A stretch of DNA of 64,000 nucleotides from Methanobacteriota archaeon (GCA_029547605.1 JAKPPB010000038.1:1-64000), one strand, 5' to 3'. Counted from the first letter of the stretch, positions 36,904 through 46,144 are shown. Numbers and translations are program-made. The notes: generated by a model from the letters alone, not told the origin.

Positions 36904-37152
36904 ATGTATGGCTGGACCGGGACAACTCTCTGGATCGACCTCTCGACATCCACCGTCACCCGGCATGCACTGAACATTACCTGGGCAAAAAATTCCTGGG
37001 CGGGAAGGGAAGACCTGGCGCGGTACCAGGCACTGACTGATGCCTATTACGCCCTTCATGGGTGCAGCCCAGTGACAGGCATCCCGGAACGGACCCAACT
37101 CGAAAGGTTTGGCCTTCGTGATATGGCCGATGCGCTGTATGGGCCCAATTGA
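36904..37152 (+). pseudogene. internally deleted aldehyde:ferredoxin oxidoreductase remnant
   Basis: An 82-codon frame whose first about 35 residues (MYGWTGTTLWIDLST..., WAKNSWAGR) match the N-terminus of tungsten aldehyde:ferredoxin oxidoreductases, and whose last about 45 (ALTDAYYALHGCSPVTGIPER, LERFGLRDMADALYG) match the C-terminus of the same family, where one expects YYRLRGWDPETGIPTR and LGLxDVADELYG. The roughly 530 residues between, including the pterin and 4Fe-4S binding parts, are missing, yet the join keeps frame. The product cannot be a working oxidoreductase. The junction is near 37000-37012. Confidence 0.75.
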
Positions 37153-37257
37153 AGACATTGCACCCACCTTGCCGTTCTCCCGCGAGCAATCTGAACGCCC
37201 GGGAGTATAAGAGACATCCCCATATCTCTCCCAATGACGCGTGCTGGCTTCGCAAGC

Positions 37258-37263
37258 TATAAA
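37258..37263 (+). promoter_or_regulatory. TATA box for the 37.3-kb gene
   Basis: TATAAA stands 24-29 bases before the ATG at 37287, the exact distance from which archaeal transcription would start at or near the A of the ATG. A leaderless mRNA is therefore likely. Confidence 0.55.
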
Positions 37264-37286
37264 TGAAATGATCTGGATTTTACCTG

Positions 37287-37829
37287 ATGAGTACCATGGC
37301 CGATGATTCAATTTCGGGGGAAGGGGCCAATGCGAGGTCTCCTGTTCCCGGGTCTGAAAAGAAGGTCGACAGGAACTATCTCATCGCGGGGTCGATAATC
37401 GGCATCTTCGTCATCCTGATCATCGCCGCATTCCTCACCCTTTCCGTCCAGGCTGACCTGCCGCCAGAACCTGGAACCGTCTATCCCTATACCACGACGT
37501 ATGCGGTCCTCATCCCTGACGGGCTGCCCATAAGGATCGCGGGAACCACTGTCCTCGTCCTCACATCGGGCGACGAGTTGATCATGAAGATCGGGGACCA
37601 GAACGAGAAGTTCGTTGCCGGGCAGACAAAGACCATCTCTGAACGAAGGGCCGAGTTCAGGGCGCTCGGGATTCCGCTCCTTTCTACGAACTATCTGATT
37701 GAGGCAACGTACCGGGGGCGTTCCGGTCCGAATGCAGACTTCTTCCTGATCGTCCGCACCTCCCGCCAGGTCCCCTCGTTCCTCATAGAACGAATTCTCC
37801 CTTCCGAGATCCAGGCAAGGCCGGCCTGA
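37287..37829 (+). CDS. single-span membrane-anchored protein of unknown function
   Basis: A 180-residue protein: a polar N-terminal about 28 residues, one membrane span (NYLIAGSIIGIFVILIIAAFLTL), then an outside domain with beta strands (YAVLIPDGLPIRIAGTTVLVLTSG, ADFFLIVRTSRQVPSFLIERIL). No family recognised. The TATA box at 37258 places the transcription start at the ATG. Confidence 0.65.
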   Translation: MSTMADDSISGEGANARSPVPGSEKKVDRNYLIAGSIIGIFVILIIAAFLTLSVQADLPPEPGTVYPYTTTYAVLIPDGLPIRIAGTTVLVLTSGDELIMKIGDQNEKFVAGQTKTISERRAEFRALGIPLLSTNYLIEATYRGRSGPNADFFLIVRTSRQVPSFLIERILPSEIQARPA

Positions 37830-38044
37830 TCTCCCGATTTTTTTTATATATCGCAGCCTTCTGCCAGTGTCCCCGAATTCCTGCCGGGCTCCCACATATG
37901 TGTGTTTTTTTTGTCCTGGTGCATCTCATGCGTGGGAAGGAGAGTCATGTGTTATTAGAGGCAATTGGAATCTTTCACACATCCCGTTCGCATCAGAGAG
38001 AGAGGTCAACGGTTTTTCATCTCTTACACCAATCACTCTGGAAG

Positions 38045-38788
38045 ATGTTGGTCACATTCCTTGGAACAAACGGGTGGTATGACACCCATACAGGGAATAC
38101 CTGCTCGGTGCTGGTCCAGTCCGAAGACTATAACGTGATCCTTGATGCGGGTTGCGGCATTGCAAAGGCTGACCGGTATCTCGACCAGGAGTTGCCCACC
38201 TTTCTGTTTATCAGTCATTGCCACCTCGACCATATTACGGGGCTGCACACCCTCAACAAATTCAGGTTCAGTCACCCCCTGCACATCTGCGGCCAGAAAG
38301 GTATTTCGCAGGAGCTCCATTCGATTGTGCGGGAGCCATTCACCGTGCCGTTCGACCAGCTGCCGTTTCCTGTCAGTTTCACCGAGCTTGACGAGGGGTC
38401 CCATGAGATTCCCTTCCCGATCGAATGCAGACCTCTGGTCCATACCGCCCCGTGTTTCGGGTACGCGCTTACTCTGGATGGAAAGAAGATCGCGTATTGT
38501 ACCGACACGGGCTTCTGCGCGAATGCCGTCGCGCTTGGACGGGACGCGGACCTCCTCATCACCGAGTGCGGGCTTAAACCGGGGAAGGAGAGCCCTGAAT
38601 GGCCGCACCTGAACCCCGGGGATGCGATACGGATTGCACGGGAAGCACGTGCGAAACGGCTCGCCCTGAATCATTTTGCCGCCCACACCTATACCACCCT
38701 CGAAGAGAGGTTCGAAATTGAAAGTATGTACAAAGGAGAGTGCCCTGGCCTCGTTGCTGCCATCGATGGGCTGTCAATCAAGATCTGA
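38045..38788 (+). CDS. MBL-fold metal-dependent hydrolase (RNase Z-like group)
   Basis: A 247-residue metallo-beta-lactamase-fold protein. The frame is open from 37898 but homology-like sequence begins with ATG 38045, MLVTFLGTNGWYDT. Metal ligands are SHCHLDH near residues 57-63, VHTAPCFGY near 135, CTDTG near 155 and a final NHFAAH near 217. The absence of an extra insert points to a small hydrolase of the RNase Z/phosphodiesterase branch; the substrate is not known. The stretch 37830-38044 holds no other gene. Confidence 0.82.
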   Translation: MLVTFLGTNGWYDTHTGNTCSVLVQSEDYNVILDAGCGIAKADRYLDQELPTFLFISHCHLDHITGLHTLNKFRFSHPLHICGQKGISQELHSIVREPFTVPFDQLPFPVSFTELDEGSHEIPFPIECRPLVHTAPCFGYALTLDGKKIAYCTDTGFCANAVALGRDADLLITECGLKPGKESPEWPHLNPGDAIRIAREARAKRLALNHFAAHTYTTLEERFEIESMYKGECPGLVAAIDGLSIKI

Positions 38789-38838
38789 AATCGACTGTTC
38801 GTCAATCTGGGAAGATCCCAGGTATGTATCCCGGGTTC

Positions 38839-39531
38839 ATGGCAATTCAAGTGAAAATACAGCTATACCTGTTCATTGGGGACACAGACTTGACTGACAC
38901 GGTGAATTCACGTTTTTTCCGCGAACTCAACAGTTTTTACCTGATCACTCTCGTGAACGTGATCTTCGGGGCCCTGGCGATCGCATTCGGCGTGCAGTAT
39001 ACGGTATCTTCGGTGCTTGGCCTGGCGGACGGAGGGACTTTCCGACTGTTGCGAATAGCAACCGCAGCTTTCTCCATGGCCGGGTTTGGCCTCGGCCTCT
39101 CCTGGATCGTATTGAGCGTGAAGATCCTGGATGGCCTTGACAATATCCGGAGTGCCTGTAAGGAGCAGAAATCCCCTGTCCCGGGAGAAGTCACGACACG
39201 CGGGATCATCAGTATGATCGCCCATTACCGCAGGAATAAAAAGACCCTCAGGATTATGATCCTTGTCTGCACACTCGGCGGTTAACTCTTCCTTGCCCTT
39301 GGAATCTTTTACAGCATCGAATTTTTCTCGTTCAGCCTCACCTCGGGCACGGTCACGCTGAAAAGCGCACTCCTGATCCCACCGGTTCTCCTTGCCATCC
39401 GCATTGGCATCGTGAGCCTTTTGAGTTCTTTCTCCTTTGCGAGGTTTTCAAAGGCATGGGATGTCCGGGAGGGTGAGATTTCCCGGTTGGAACAGTTACT
39501 TGCGGATACACTGGAACGGGGTCCGCGATGA
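38839..39531 (+). pseudogene. membrane protein gene interrupted by in-frame TAA
   Basis: The frame from about 38839 encodes two to three membrane spans (ELNSFYLITLVNVIFGALAIAFGV, LLRIATAAFSMAGFGLGLSWIVL, TLRIMILVCTLGG) and stops at TAA 39283-39285. Past that codon the same frame continues without a break (LFLALGIFYSIEFFSFSLTSG, LLIPPVLLAIRIGIVSLL, a coiled REGEISRLEQLLADTLE) to a TGA at 39529-39531 that overlaps the ATG of the next gene by four bases. The overlap shows that the original gene ended there, so the TAA is a secondary nonsense change or an error. No family recognised. Confidence 0.8.
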
Positions 39532-39803
39532 GCACCGAGCGCCGCACGCCATATGAGATCTACTGGGAGATCCTCGTCTTTTGTAAAACACCCAGGTCGT
39601 TTACTTCGATTGTCCACCGCTGCAACCTCAACTCGAAGACCGGGCAGGACTATCTCGGTTTTCTCACTGAGAGAGAATATCTCTTCCGGAGAATCGACGG
39701 GGAGAAGACCACCTACGTTGCGACGGCGCGTGCCGGAGAATACACTGCCCTCTTTACAAGATTGTACCAGACATTGTTCGATGCGGCCCCGGGGTTCAGG
39801 TAG
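39528..39803 (+). CDS. small winged-helix protein
   Basis: A 91-residue DNA-binding candidate: RTPYEIYWEILVFCKTPRSFTSIVHRCNLNSKTGQDYLGFL is a helix-turn-helix of the archaeal type used in HTH_45-like proteins, and REYLFRRIDGEKTTYVATARAGEY is the wing. The ATG overlaps the end of the preceding membrane gene, so the two form a unit, possibly a membrane sensor with its regulator. Confidence 0.75.
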   Translation: MSTERRTPYEIYWEILVFCKTPRSFTSIVHRCNLNSKTGQDYLGFLTEREYLFRRIDGEKTTYVATARAGEYTALFTRLYQTLFDAAPGFR

Positions 39804-39911
39804 TGAGTATCAGGATTAATCACCCTGGTTGAGCGTATCCCTCATCATACAGAACATTGACCCTATCCTCAAATCCTCCTTTTTATTTTGTATGGGACGC
39901 AACGAATTGGT

Positions 39912-40502
39912 ATGCATGAGATGGCAACCGTCTGGACCAACCGGAAAGGGCTCTTGTGGATCGCTGCAACAGCACTCCTCTATGCCCTGATCCTTATCCC
40001 CTTCAACCAGGTCGGCCTTACTGTGGACGGAATATCCATCCGGCCGGCGGCAGCGCTCCCGGTATTCTTGGGAATCCTTTTTGGTCCTGCTGCCGCATGG
40101 GGCCTTGCCTTCGGGAACATTGCCGGCGACTTCTATGGTTCCTGGTCCCCGATGAGCATCTTCGGGTTTCTTACAAATTTTCTCATGCCGTATCTCTCTT
40201 ACCTGCTCTGGCACAGAATGATGAAAAACCAAGAGATACGGGTGGACAAAAAGAGTACCGGTTTCTTCATGCTGGTCTCGTTCGTCGTCATTCTTGCATG
40301 CATGCTCCTTCTTGCCGGGTGCGGGACAATCTTCTTCGGACGGCCATTTGAGAGCAAGTTCATCAGTTACTTCGGAAACAACATCCTGTGGGCGCTCACT
40401 GTGGGGCCCGTCCTTTTCTGGCTGTTCCTTGAGGCGGCGGCGAGGAACGGGTACATATACGGAAGGGAATGGGAGAGACGAAGGCCCGGCTCGGAAAAAT
40501 AA
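39912..40502 (+). CDS. uncharacterised membrane protein, ECF/QueT-like in outline
   Basis: About 196 residues with five or six spans. Its core SIRPAAALPVFLGILFGPAAAWGLAFGNIAGDFYG recalls the substrate-binding components of ECF vitamin transporters (a Pro-rich loop followed by a Gly-rich span), but no signature proves it. ATG 39912 or 39921 both suit; a TTTTTATTT box lies about 35-40 bases upstream. Function open. Confidence 0.5.
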   Translation: MHEMATVWTNRKGLLWIAATALLYALILIPFNQVGLTVDGISIRPAAALPVFLGILFGPAAAWGLAFGNIAGDFYGSWSPMSIFGFLTNFLMPYLSYLLWHRMMKNQEIRVDKKSTGFFMLVSFVVILACMLLLAGCGTIFFGRPFESKFISYFGNNILWALTVGPVLFWLFLEAAARNGYIYGREWERRRPGSEK

Positions 40503-40612
40503 AGGGATTTTCTTTGTGTGTATGGCGAATGGCCATCGAATTGGCTCCCCCCAGAATCATTCCGTTAAACATGAGTAGGTTCACATCAGTCGGGCCGGGG
40601 ATGTCGCCCGGG

Positions 40613-41659
40613 TCACACGTTCACCGTTGCAACGACTGCCGCGTGATCGGATGCCTCGGTTCTCCTGTTCGTTACGGTCTCATACTTTTCTCCCCTGGGT
40701 GTGTATATGCCCTTCCGCTCGATGCGAACATCCCTGATATTCTTCTTTAACGCATCCGACACTAAGATGTAATCGAGCTGGTCCTTGCCGGTCCGGTATG
40801 TTCCGCGTCTTCCTTCGGGCAGCTCTTCACTGACATTATACATGTTCTCATTATCCAGGAGCGGGGCAAGCGAGGGGCTCGCTGGTGGGGAATTGAAGTC
40901 CCCTGCAACGACAACGTACTCCCTGCCGAGGTTGTGCTCTTCCAAAAGCTCAGCAACTCTCCTGGCCTGCGCAAGACGTCGCCTGTTCCCCTGTGGATCG
41001 TTACCGGAAGAATAGCCCATAGACTTGAAGTGGTTGATAAGAAGGTGCAGCGATGTATCAGGAGAAAGCGCGAAGTTCACTTCCAGGCAGTCACGGGAGA
41101 AGAGCGGGGTATTCTTTTCGGTGAGTTCATGGACATGGCTCTGCATCCAGCGAATGGGAAGCCGGGACATCACGGCCACGTTGATCCCCCGGCCATCGTT
41201 TCCCTGGATACACATGATGTACGGGTACGGTTCTTTTCCTTCTGGTTTTAAACACTCAGGGTATAGGATATCATGGTGAAAGCCTTTGAGCGTGAGCCGG
41301 TCCTCGATCTCTATCAGGCTGATGATATCGGCGTCCGTGTCGGCGATGACGCGGGCGATATTCTTCGCCGATGCGTCTTCAAGACATACCTTGTCAAGGC
41401 TCACATATCCAAGCCAATCGGCTGCACCCTTCGCGGAGGCCGCCTTGCCCCGGATATCGACGATGGTCGCATACTTCGAGAGCGCTCGTGAGAGCCTGGA
41501 GATCTCGTCGTGGTCAAAGACCGGCTTCTTCAGTTCCGCCTTGAGCTGATCCACCATGGCTAGGAGTTCACGCGATTTCGCATCGGATTCTTCAAATATT
41601 CCGGGCCTTGAGAAGAGATTCTCACAATTGTAGGTTGCAATGGTGTATTCGGTGGACAT
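40613..41659 (-). CDS. endonuclease/exonuclease/phosphatase (EEP) family protein
   Basis: A 348-residue metal-dependent phosphodiesterase. EEP motifs: IATYNCENLF at the start, DIISLIEIEDR (the catalytic Glu), NHFKSMG, VVAGDFNSPPASP and ASDHAAVVATV at the C-terminus. ATG at 41659 (MSTEYTIATYN) is used because the domain begins there. A TATATA-rich box lies near 41740-41750 on this strand. May act on nucleic acid or lipid; no signal peptide. Confidence 0.87.
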   Translation of the reverse strand: MSTEYTIATYNCENLFSRPGIFEESDAKSRELLAMVDQLKAELKKPVFDHDEISRLSRALSKYATIVDIRGKAASAKGAADWLGYVSLDKVCLEDASAKNIARVIADTDADIISLIEIEDRLTLKGFHHDILYPECLKPEGKEPYPYIMCIQGNDGRGINVAVMSRLPIRWMQSHVHELTEKNTPLFSRDCLEVNFALSPDTSLHLLINHFKSMGYSSGNDPQGNRRRLAQARRVAELLEEHNLGREYVVVAGDFNSPPASPSLAPLLDNENMYNVSEELPEGRRGTYRTGKDQLDYILVSDALKKNIRDVRIERKGIYTPRGEKYETVTNRRTEASDHAAVVATVNV

Positions 41660-41956
41660 AAGGTATCCCGGGCCGGATTTTTGGCCCTGGCTGGACGGCG
41701 TCGGAACCCATCCGGCGACGGAGTGTCGCATCTAAAAGGGTATATATTTTTCATGTCATACGTTCAACCCTGAAAAACCTGGGAATATAAGAGTATCCTG
41801 GAAAAAATCAACTTATTCCATTCCCCTCCAGGCACATGAGTATCCCAGACTCTCCCGGCGATTCGTCACCTGTTCCGGAGATTACGTCCATAGTGTTGGG
41901 GTTCAAAGACTTTTGTCAAGGCCAACCATTCATGACCCTGCAGGCACTCTATCTGC

Positions 41957-42085
41957 ATGCAGATCTCGGGCCTCTTCTTAAAAGTCGAAGAAGACAGGTT
42001 ATCCGAGTTTGACATCCCCCTGCTCCACAGGGCATCGCAACTGCCAACATCATTCCCCGCCAATGGATACACGAAAATGCTATGA
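41957..42085 (+). CDS. possible tiny ORF coupled to the PreA-like gene
   Basis: A 42-codon frame (starting MQISGLFLKVEED, ending NGYTKML) whose TGA overlaps the ATG at 42082 by four bases. Another frame, from ATG 41837 after an AATATAAG box at 41784-41791, is open for 57 codons and ends at 42010. Together they could be one small gene with a frameshift near 41955, or chance. No family recognised. The rest of 41732-42081 holds nothing else. Confidence 0.25.
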   Translation: MQISGLFLKVEEDRLSEFDIPLLHRASQLPTSFPANGYTKML

Positions 42086-43284
42086 ACAACGACCAGTCGC
42101 TCACCACTACGCTCGGACAGTTTCACCTGCAGAACCCGTTCCTGCTCGCGTCTGCTCCCCCTACTGCATCGTATGAACAGATAAGGAGAGCGTTCTCGGT
42201 TGGCTGGGCCGGGGCCGTGATCAAGACAATCCGCCCGGATGGGATGGTCATCGAGGATGTCTCCCCCCGTTTTCACGCGATTAAGGAAAGCAGCGGAGAG
42301 ATCCTGGGATTCGAGAACATCGAGCTGCTCAGCAAGAAAACTGTCTCATACTGGACATCCCAGATCCCAAGGCTCAAGCAGGAGTTCCCAAATCGGCTCC
42401 TGGTTGCAAGCATCATGGGGACTCCCGACCCGGCTGATTGGAAGAGCCTTGCCAGCCAGGTCGAAGAAGCCGGTGCGGATGCCATCGAGATGAACGTCTC
42501 ATGCCCGCACGGGATGCCCGAGCAGGGGGTGGGTGCAGCAATCGGTCAGGACCCTGCGATGGTCCGTGACCTGACCCGTGCAGTCAAGGACGCGACCGAA
42601 ATCCCTGTAATCGTGAAGTTGACGCCGAACGTGACCGACATCCTGCCAATCGCGCGGGCTGCTGCGGCCGGTGGAGCTGATATGATCTCGGCAATCAATA
42701 CGGTCCAGTGCCTCTCGGGGATTGACCTCGACACCTTCGAACCACTTCCCTCAGTTGCCGGGTACTCGACTTACGGCGGTTACTCGGGCCCGGCAGTCAA
42801 GCCCATCGGATTGAGGATGGTCTCGCAGATTGCATCATCAATAGACCTGCCGGTGATCGGTATCGGCGGCATATCCGGGTGGCGGGACGCCGCAGAATAC
42901 CTTCTGGCAGGCGCCTCTGCGGTCCAGGTCTGCACCGCGGTCATGTGGCACGGGTTTGGGATCGTCAGGGAGATGCAATCGGGGCTCTCCTCCTACCTGG
43001 CAGGGAAAGGAGTCTCTACCCCTGACCAGATCAGGGGGCTTGCACTTGGAAGACTTCGTTCCCACCAATCGCTTGACCGGGCAGCCAGGATCCGGCCATC
43101 CCTCTCTGCCCGTACTAGGTGCACGTCATGCGGGCGCTGTGTCATTGCATGCAGGGATGGCGGGTACCATGCGATCGCTCTCCATGACGGGAATCCCGAA
43201 TTCGATTATTCCCTGTGCGACGGGTGCTCTTTATGCTCCCAGGTCTGCCCTGAAAGCACTATTATCCTTTCAAGGGAGGGATAA
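42082..43284 (+). CDS. dihydroorotate/dihydropyrimidine dehydrogenase-like flavoprotein with 2x4Fe-4S domain (PreA-like)
   Basis: A 400-residue protein. Residues about 8-320 form an FMN-binding TIM barrel of the DHOD type: FLLASAPPTAS, AIEMNVSCPHG (active-site Cys near 141), VIVKLTPNVTD, VIGIGGISG. The tail carries two ferredoxin-type clusters, CTSCGRCVIAC near 347 and CDGCSLCSQVC near 379. This is the layout of PreA, the catalytic half of NAD-dependent dihydropyrimidine dehydrogenase; no PreT partner is beside it, so electrons may come from ferredoxin. Function in pyrimidine metabolism is inferred. Confidence 0.85.
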   Translation: MNNDQSLTTTLGQFHLQNPFLLASAPPTASYEQIRRAFSVGWAGAVIKTIRPDGMVIEDVSPRFHAIKESSGEILGFENIELLSKKTVSYWTSQIPRLKQEFPNRLLVASIMGTPDPADWKSLASQVEEAGADAIEMNVSCPHGMPEQGVGAAIGQDPAMVRDLTRAVKDATEIPVIVKLTPNVTDILPIARAAAAGGADMISAINTVQCLSGIDLDTFEPLPSVAGYSTYGGYSGPAVKPIGLRMVSQIASSIDLPVIGIGGISGWRDAAEYLLAGASAVQVCTAVMWHGFGIVREMQSGLSSYLAGKGVSTPDQIRGLALGRLRSHQSLDRAARIRPSLSARTRCTSCGRCVIACRDGGYHAIALHDGNPEFDYSLCDGCSLCSQVCPESTIILSREG

Positions 43285-43285
43285 A

Positions 43286-43777
43286 GTGATCGTGTCCAAT
43301 CACGGAACAGCAGGACCCGACAGGGCAGAAAAGGACCATGGATGGGAGTACGAGCACACCCAGCGGGGGACTCTCATCATCGGAGCAATCATTGCAGTGA
43401 TCATGATCATCGTCGCATCCATGATTCTCTTCGGGCCTGTCTGGATTACACTCATCGTCGCAGGCATCATGCTATTAATGCTCACGATCCTCTCTACGCT
43501 GACTGTCTCCGTCCGTAGGGATGCACTGCGGATATTTTTTGGGCCCATACGAGTCATCAAGAAGAGCTGGCGGATCTCCGACATTGCTTCGGTCACCACA
43601 GTCAGGAATCGCTGGTATTATGGCTGGGGCATCCGCTGGACACCCCACGGGCCGCTCTATAATATTGCTGGATTTGAGGCGGTGGAGGTGATGCTGATCT
43701 CGGGAAAGAAGTTCCGGATCGGGACCGATGAGCCGGAAGAACTGAAGCGTGCTATCGAGAGGGCACAATACGGTTGA
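43286..43777 (+). CDS. membrane protein with PH-like cytoplasmic domain
   Basis: A 163-residue protein starting with GTG at 43286, just after a GGGAGG and one base beyond the preceding stop; no ATG suits. Two membrane spans (LIIGAIIAVIMIIVASMILFG, WITLIVAGIMLLMLTIL) are followed by a beta-rich part (DALRIFFGPIRVIKKSWRISDIASV, EVMLISGKKFRIGTDEP) that reads like a bacterial-type PH domain. Probably co-transcribed with the PreA-like gene. Function unknown. Confidence 0.7.
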   Translation: MIVSNHGTAGPDRAEKDHGWEYEHTQRGTLIIGAIIAVIMIIVASMILFGPVWITLIVAGIMLLMLTILSTLTVSVRRDALRIFFGPIRVIKKSWRISDIASVTTVRNRWYYGWGIRWTPHGPLYNIAGFEAVEVMLISGKKFRIGTDEPEELKRAIERAQYG

Positions 43778-43800
43778 TATTTCTTCAGGTTTTAAGACAG

Positions 43801-43809
43801 AAATATAAG
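43801..43809 (+). promoter_or_regulatory. TATA-like box for the SRPBCC gene
   Basis: AAATATAAG lies 50-58 bases before the ATG at 43859, giving a leader of about 25-30 bases. A second TTATAAAG lies only about 10 bases before the ATG, too close for normal use. Confidence 0.3.
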
Positions 43810-43858
43810 GCAGCCTTTTTAGACTTTGTCGTCAGACTCCTTATAAAGAGACCTGTCT

Positions 43859-44296
43859 ATGCGAATCATTCGTTCCGAGATCCGGATCAACGCACCCGAT
43901 GATGTGGTATGGAAAGCCCTCCTCGCATCCGATGCAATTCCTCCGGAGATTGGGAATGCTGTTCACGACATGAGGATTCGACAGCCTTTCAGGGTTGTGA
44001 TGAACAGTGAAGGGAGGAACATCACCCTGACCGTGACCATCCTCGCAATCAATCCATCACGGCACATGCGTTGGAAAGGATACCTGTGGGCTCCGGGACT
44101 CTTTACTGGTGAACACAGTTTTGACATAATCGAGGAATCCAGGGAGTGTTCCCTGCTTATCCAGCAAGAAACATTCTCCGGGATCCTGGTCCCATTTCTC
44201 TCCCGCACCATCGATCAGACAGAGGAGCAGTTCGGAGAAGCGAATGCCGCCGTGAAAACCCTGGCAGAACAGGAATATGCACGAAGCAAACCATAA
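43859..44296 (+). CDS. SRPBCC-fold (START/Bet v1-like) protein
   Basis: A 145-residue cytosolic protein beginning MRIIRSEIRINAPDDVVWKAL, the usual first strand and helix of SRPBCC polyketide cyclase/dehydrase-like proteins. The middle strands (MRWKGYLWAPGLFTGEHSFDI) and last long helix (IDQTEEQFGEANAAVKTLAEQEY) complete the fold. Ligand unknown. Followed by the TPR membrane gene after about 215 bases in which nothing else is seen. Confidence 0.8.
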   Translation: MRIIRSEIRINAPDDVVWKALLASDAIPPEIGNAVHDMRIRQPFRVVMNSEGRNITLTVTILAINPSRHMRWKGYLWAPGLFTGEHSFDIIEESRECSLLIQQETFSGILVPFLSRTIDQTEEQFGEANAAVKTLAEQEYARSKP

Positions 44297-44513
44297 GTGG
44301 TCATTTAGTGTATTGCCCCCTATGTTTAAAGGGAACTTATCTCTCCATTCCAAATTTTTTTCCTTTGACCACGTGTGTTTCCCACCGGGGAATCCCGAAC
44401 AGGGCAATGCCATGTCGAATCCCCACCTTTTCCGGCCTTTTCCATACTCTGGTCTATCCCCAAAACAAGAGACATGTTTATTTCCCTTAATTGTATATGC
44501 AATACTTGGCATC

Positions 44514-45005
44514 ATGGCGGGCAGTCATTACCGGGGGAACTCAGTCGACGACCCCGTGGTCTGGAAGATCTCCGGGAACAAGTTCTTCAAGAAAGGGCTC
44601 TATGGAATCGCACTCAGGTTTTATGCGAGGGCAATCCAGCTGAACCCTGATTTCATCGAGGCATGGAACAATATCGGGCTCTCGTTTCAAAAACTCGGGA
44701 GAATGGATGAAGCAAGGCGGTGCAACGAGAAAGTGAAGGAGCTGAGGATGAGATCGGGCAATCCACTGGATCCGGTAGGCAGGGCTACGAGGGTTCGCAC
44801 CGCTTGGTCAGGTTCTCTCCTCAATGACAATTTCTGGTATGCACTCTGCATCGCGGTCCTGAGTGGGATCAGCCTCACCATCCTGACGTTCGATCCCGCC
44901 TCTCCTGGTTCATTCCAGGTGCTTGCATTCATATGGGGATTCTCATTTGTCTGGTTCGTAATCGCCTATTTGCTCCTCCAGTTCATCTTTAACCGACCTG
45001 AGTAG
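44514..45005 (+). CDS. TPR protein with two C-terminal membrane spans
   Basis: About 163 residues from ATG 44514 (MAGSHYRG); the frame is open from 44277 but the upstream part is not protein-like. It has one to one-and-a-half tetratricopeptide repeats (NKFFKKGLYGIALRFYARAIQLNP, AWNNIGLSFQKLGRMDEARRC), then two spans (WYALCIAVLSGISLTILTF, VLAFIWGFSFVWFVIAYLLLQF). A TTTATTT box near 44478 would give a short leader. Likely a protein-protein scaffold at the membrane. Confidence 0.75.
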   Translation: MAGSHYRGNSVDDPVVWKISGNKFFKKGLYGIALRFYARAIQLNPDFIEAWNNIGLSFQKLGRMDEARRCNEKVKELRMRSGNPLDPVGRATRVRTAWSGSLLNDNFWYALCIAVLSGISLTILTFDPASPGSFQVLAFIWGFSFVWFVIAYLLLQFIFNRPE

Positions 45006-45190
45006 CAGAGACTCCCTATCCCCCTGTGTTCCCCGGTAACACTGATGACCCTCTGGTCCATGATCCTCTATTACGACGAATCTCCTGGTGACTGGTTGAA
45101 CCGCGCCCAATCACCGCCACTATTCTAAACCATTATCTTATCTCTTTTTAAACAACTGATACATTGAAGGGCAGGTGACGCTCCCATTCC

Positions 45191-46144
45191 ATGCATGCAA
45201 TTGAGGTGAATGGTCTCGAGAAACGGTTCGGTGAGATCCTCGCGCTCGATCATGTCAGTTTCACCGTTGAGACCGGAGAGGTCTTCGGCTATCTCGGTCC
45301 AAACGGTGCCGGCAAGACAACCACGATCAGGATCCTGACGGGGATTACCGCTCCGACGGGAGGTTCTGCCACCATCTTTGGATGGGACATTGTCAGGGAC
45401 ACGACCCAGGCGAGGAGGAAGATGGGGATCGTGTACGAGACCTCGAACGTCTATGATGACATCACCGCCTGGCAGAACATGATGTTTGCAGGGGAGCTGT
45501 ACCATGTCGGAAGAATTGATCGCGAAGAACGAGGGAAAGAACTTCTTGAGATCTTCGGCCTCTGGGACCGCCGAGCGAGCAGGGTAAAAGGATTCTCGAA
45601 GGGGATGAAACGGCGCCTCACCCTTGCGATGGGGCTTATCCACGATCCGACGCTCCTCTTCCTCGATGAACCGACCTCCGGCCTCGATGTCCAGAGCAAC
45701 CTGATAATCCGGGAAGTACTTCAATCTCTGACAGAACGGGGGGTAACTGTCTTTCTGACCACACACAACATCGAGGAGGCGAACCAGACCTGTGACCGGG
45801 TCGCAATCATCAATAGGGGCAAAATCGCGGCAATTGATTCTCCCGAGCGACTGAAAAAGACCATCCAGAGTGTCCAGTCTGTCGAGGTGGCATTTGAGGG
45901 GGGTGGTGCACGGGCACTCTCCGAACTTGCAGGTCTCCCGATGGTGAGCGAGGCAAGAAAGGTCGGGGACAAGGTGAGGTTTTACACGGAAGACCCGGGA
46001 GGGCTTCTTCGGGAGATTGTCTCCTACGCAGATTCACACCAGGACAGGGTGGTGAGTGCCACGACTCTCGGGCCGACGCTCGAAGACGTCTTCATACGAC
46101 TGACAGGGGTCCAGCGCCCAAAAAGCAGAGAGGAAGAGCAATGA
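45191..46144 (+). CDS. ABC transporter ATP-binding protein (ABC-2 exporter)
   Basis: A 317-residue ATPase with Walker A GPNGAGKTT near residues 36-44, a Q-loop, the signature SKGMKRRL, Walker B LLFLDEPTSGLD and H-loop TTHNIEE, followed by a C-terminal regulatory part of about 90 residues as in DrrA/CcmA-type drug or lipid exporters. It is coupled by ATGA overlap to the permease gene. A TTTTTAAACA stretch near 45142 may be its TATA box. Confidence 0.92.
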   Translation: MHAIEVNGLEKRFGEILALDHVSFTVETGEVFGYLGPNGAGKTTTIRILTGITAPTGGSATIFGWDIVRDTTQARRKMGIVYETSNVYDDITAWQNMMFAGELYHVGRIDREERGKELLEIFGLWDRRASRVKGFSKGMKRRLTLAMGLIHDPTLLFLDEPTSGLDVQSNLIIREVLQSLTERGVTVFLTTHNIEEANQTCDRVAIINRGKIAAIDSPERLKKTIQSVQSVEVAFEGGGARALSELAGLPMVSEARKVGDKVRFYTEDPGGLLREIVSYADSHQDRVVSATTLGPTLEDVFIRLTGVQRPKSREEEQ

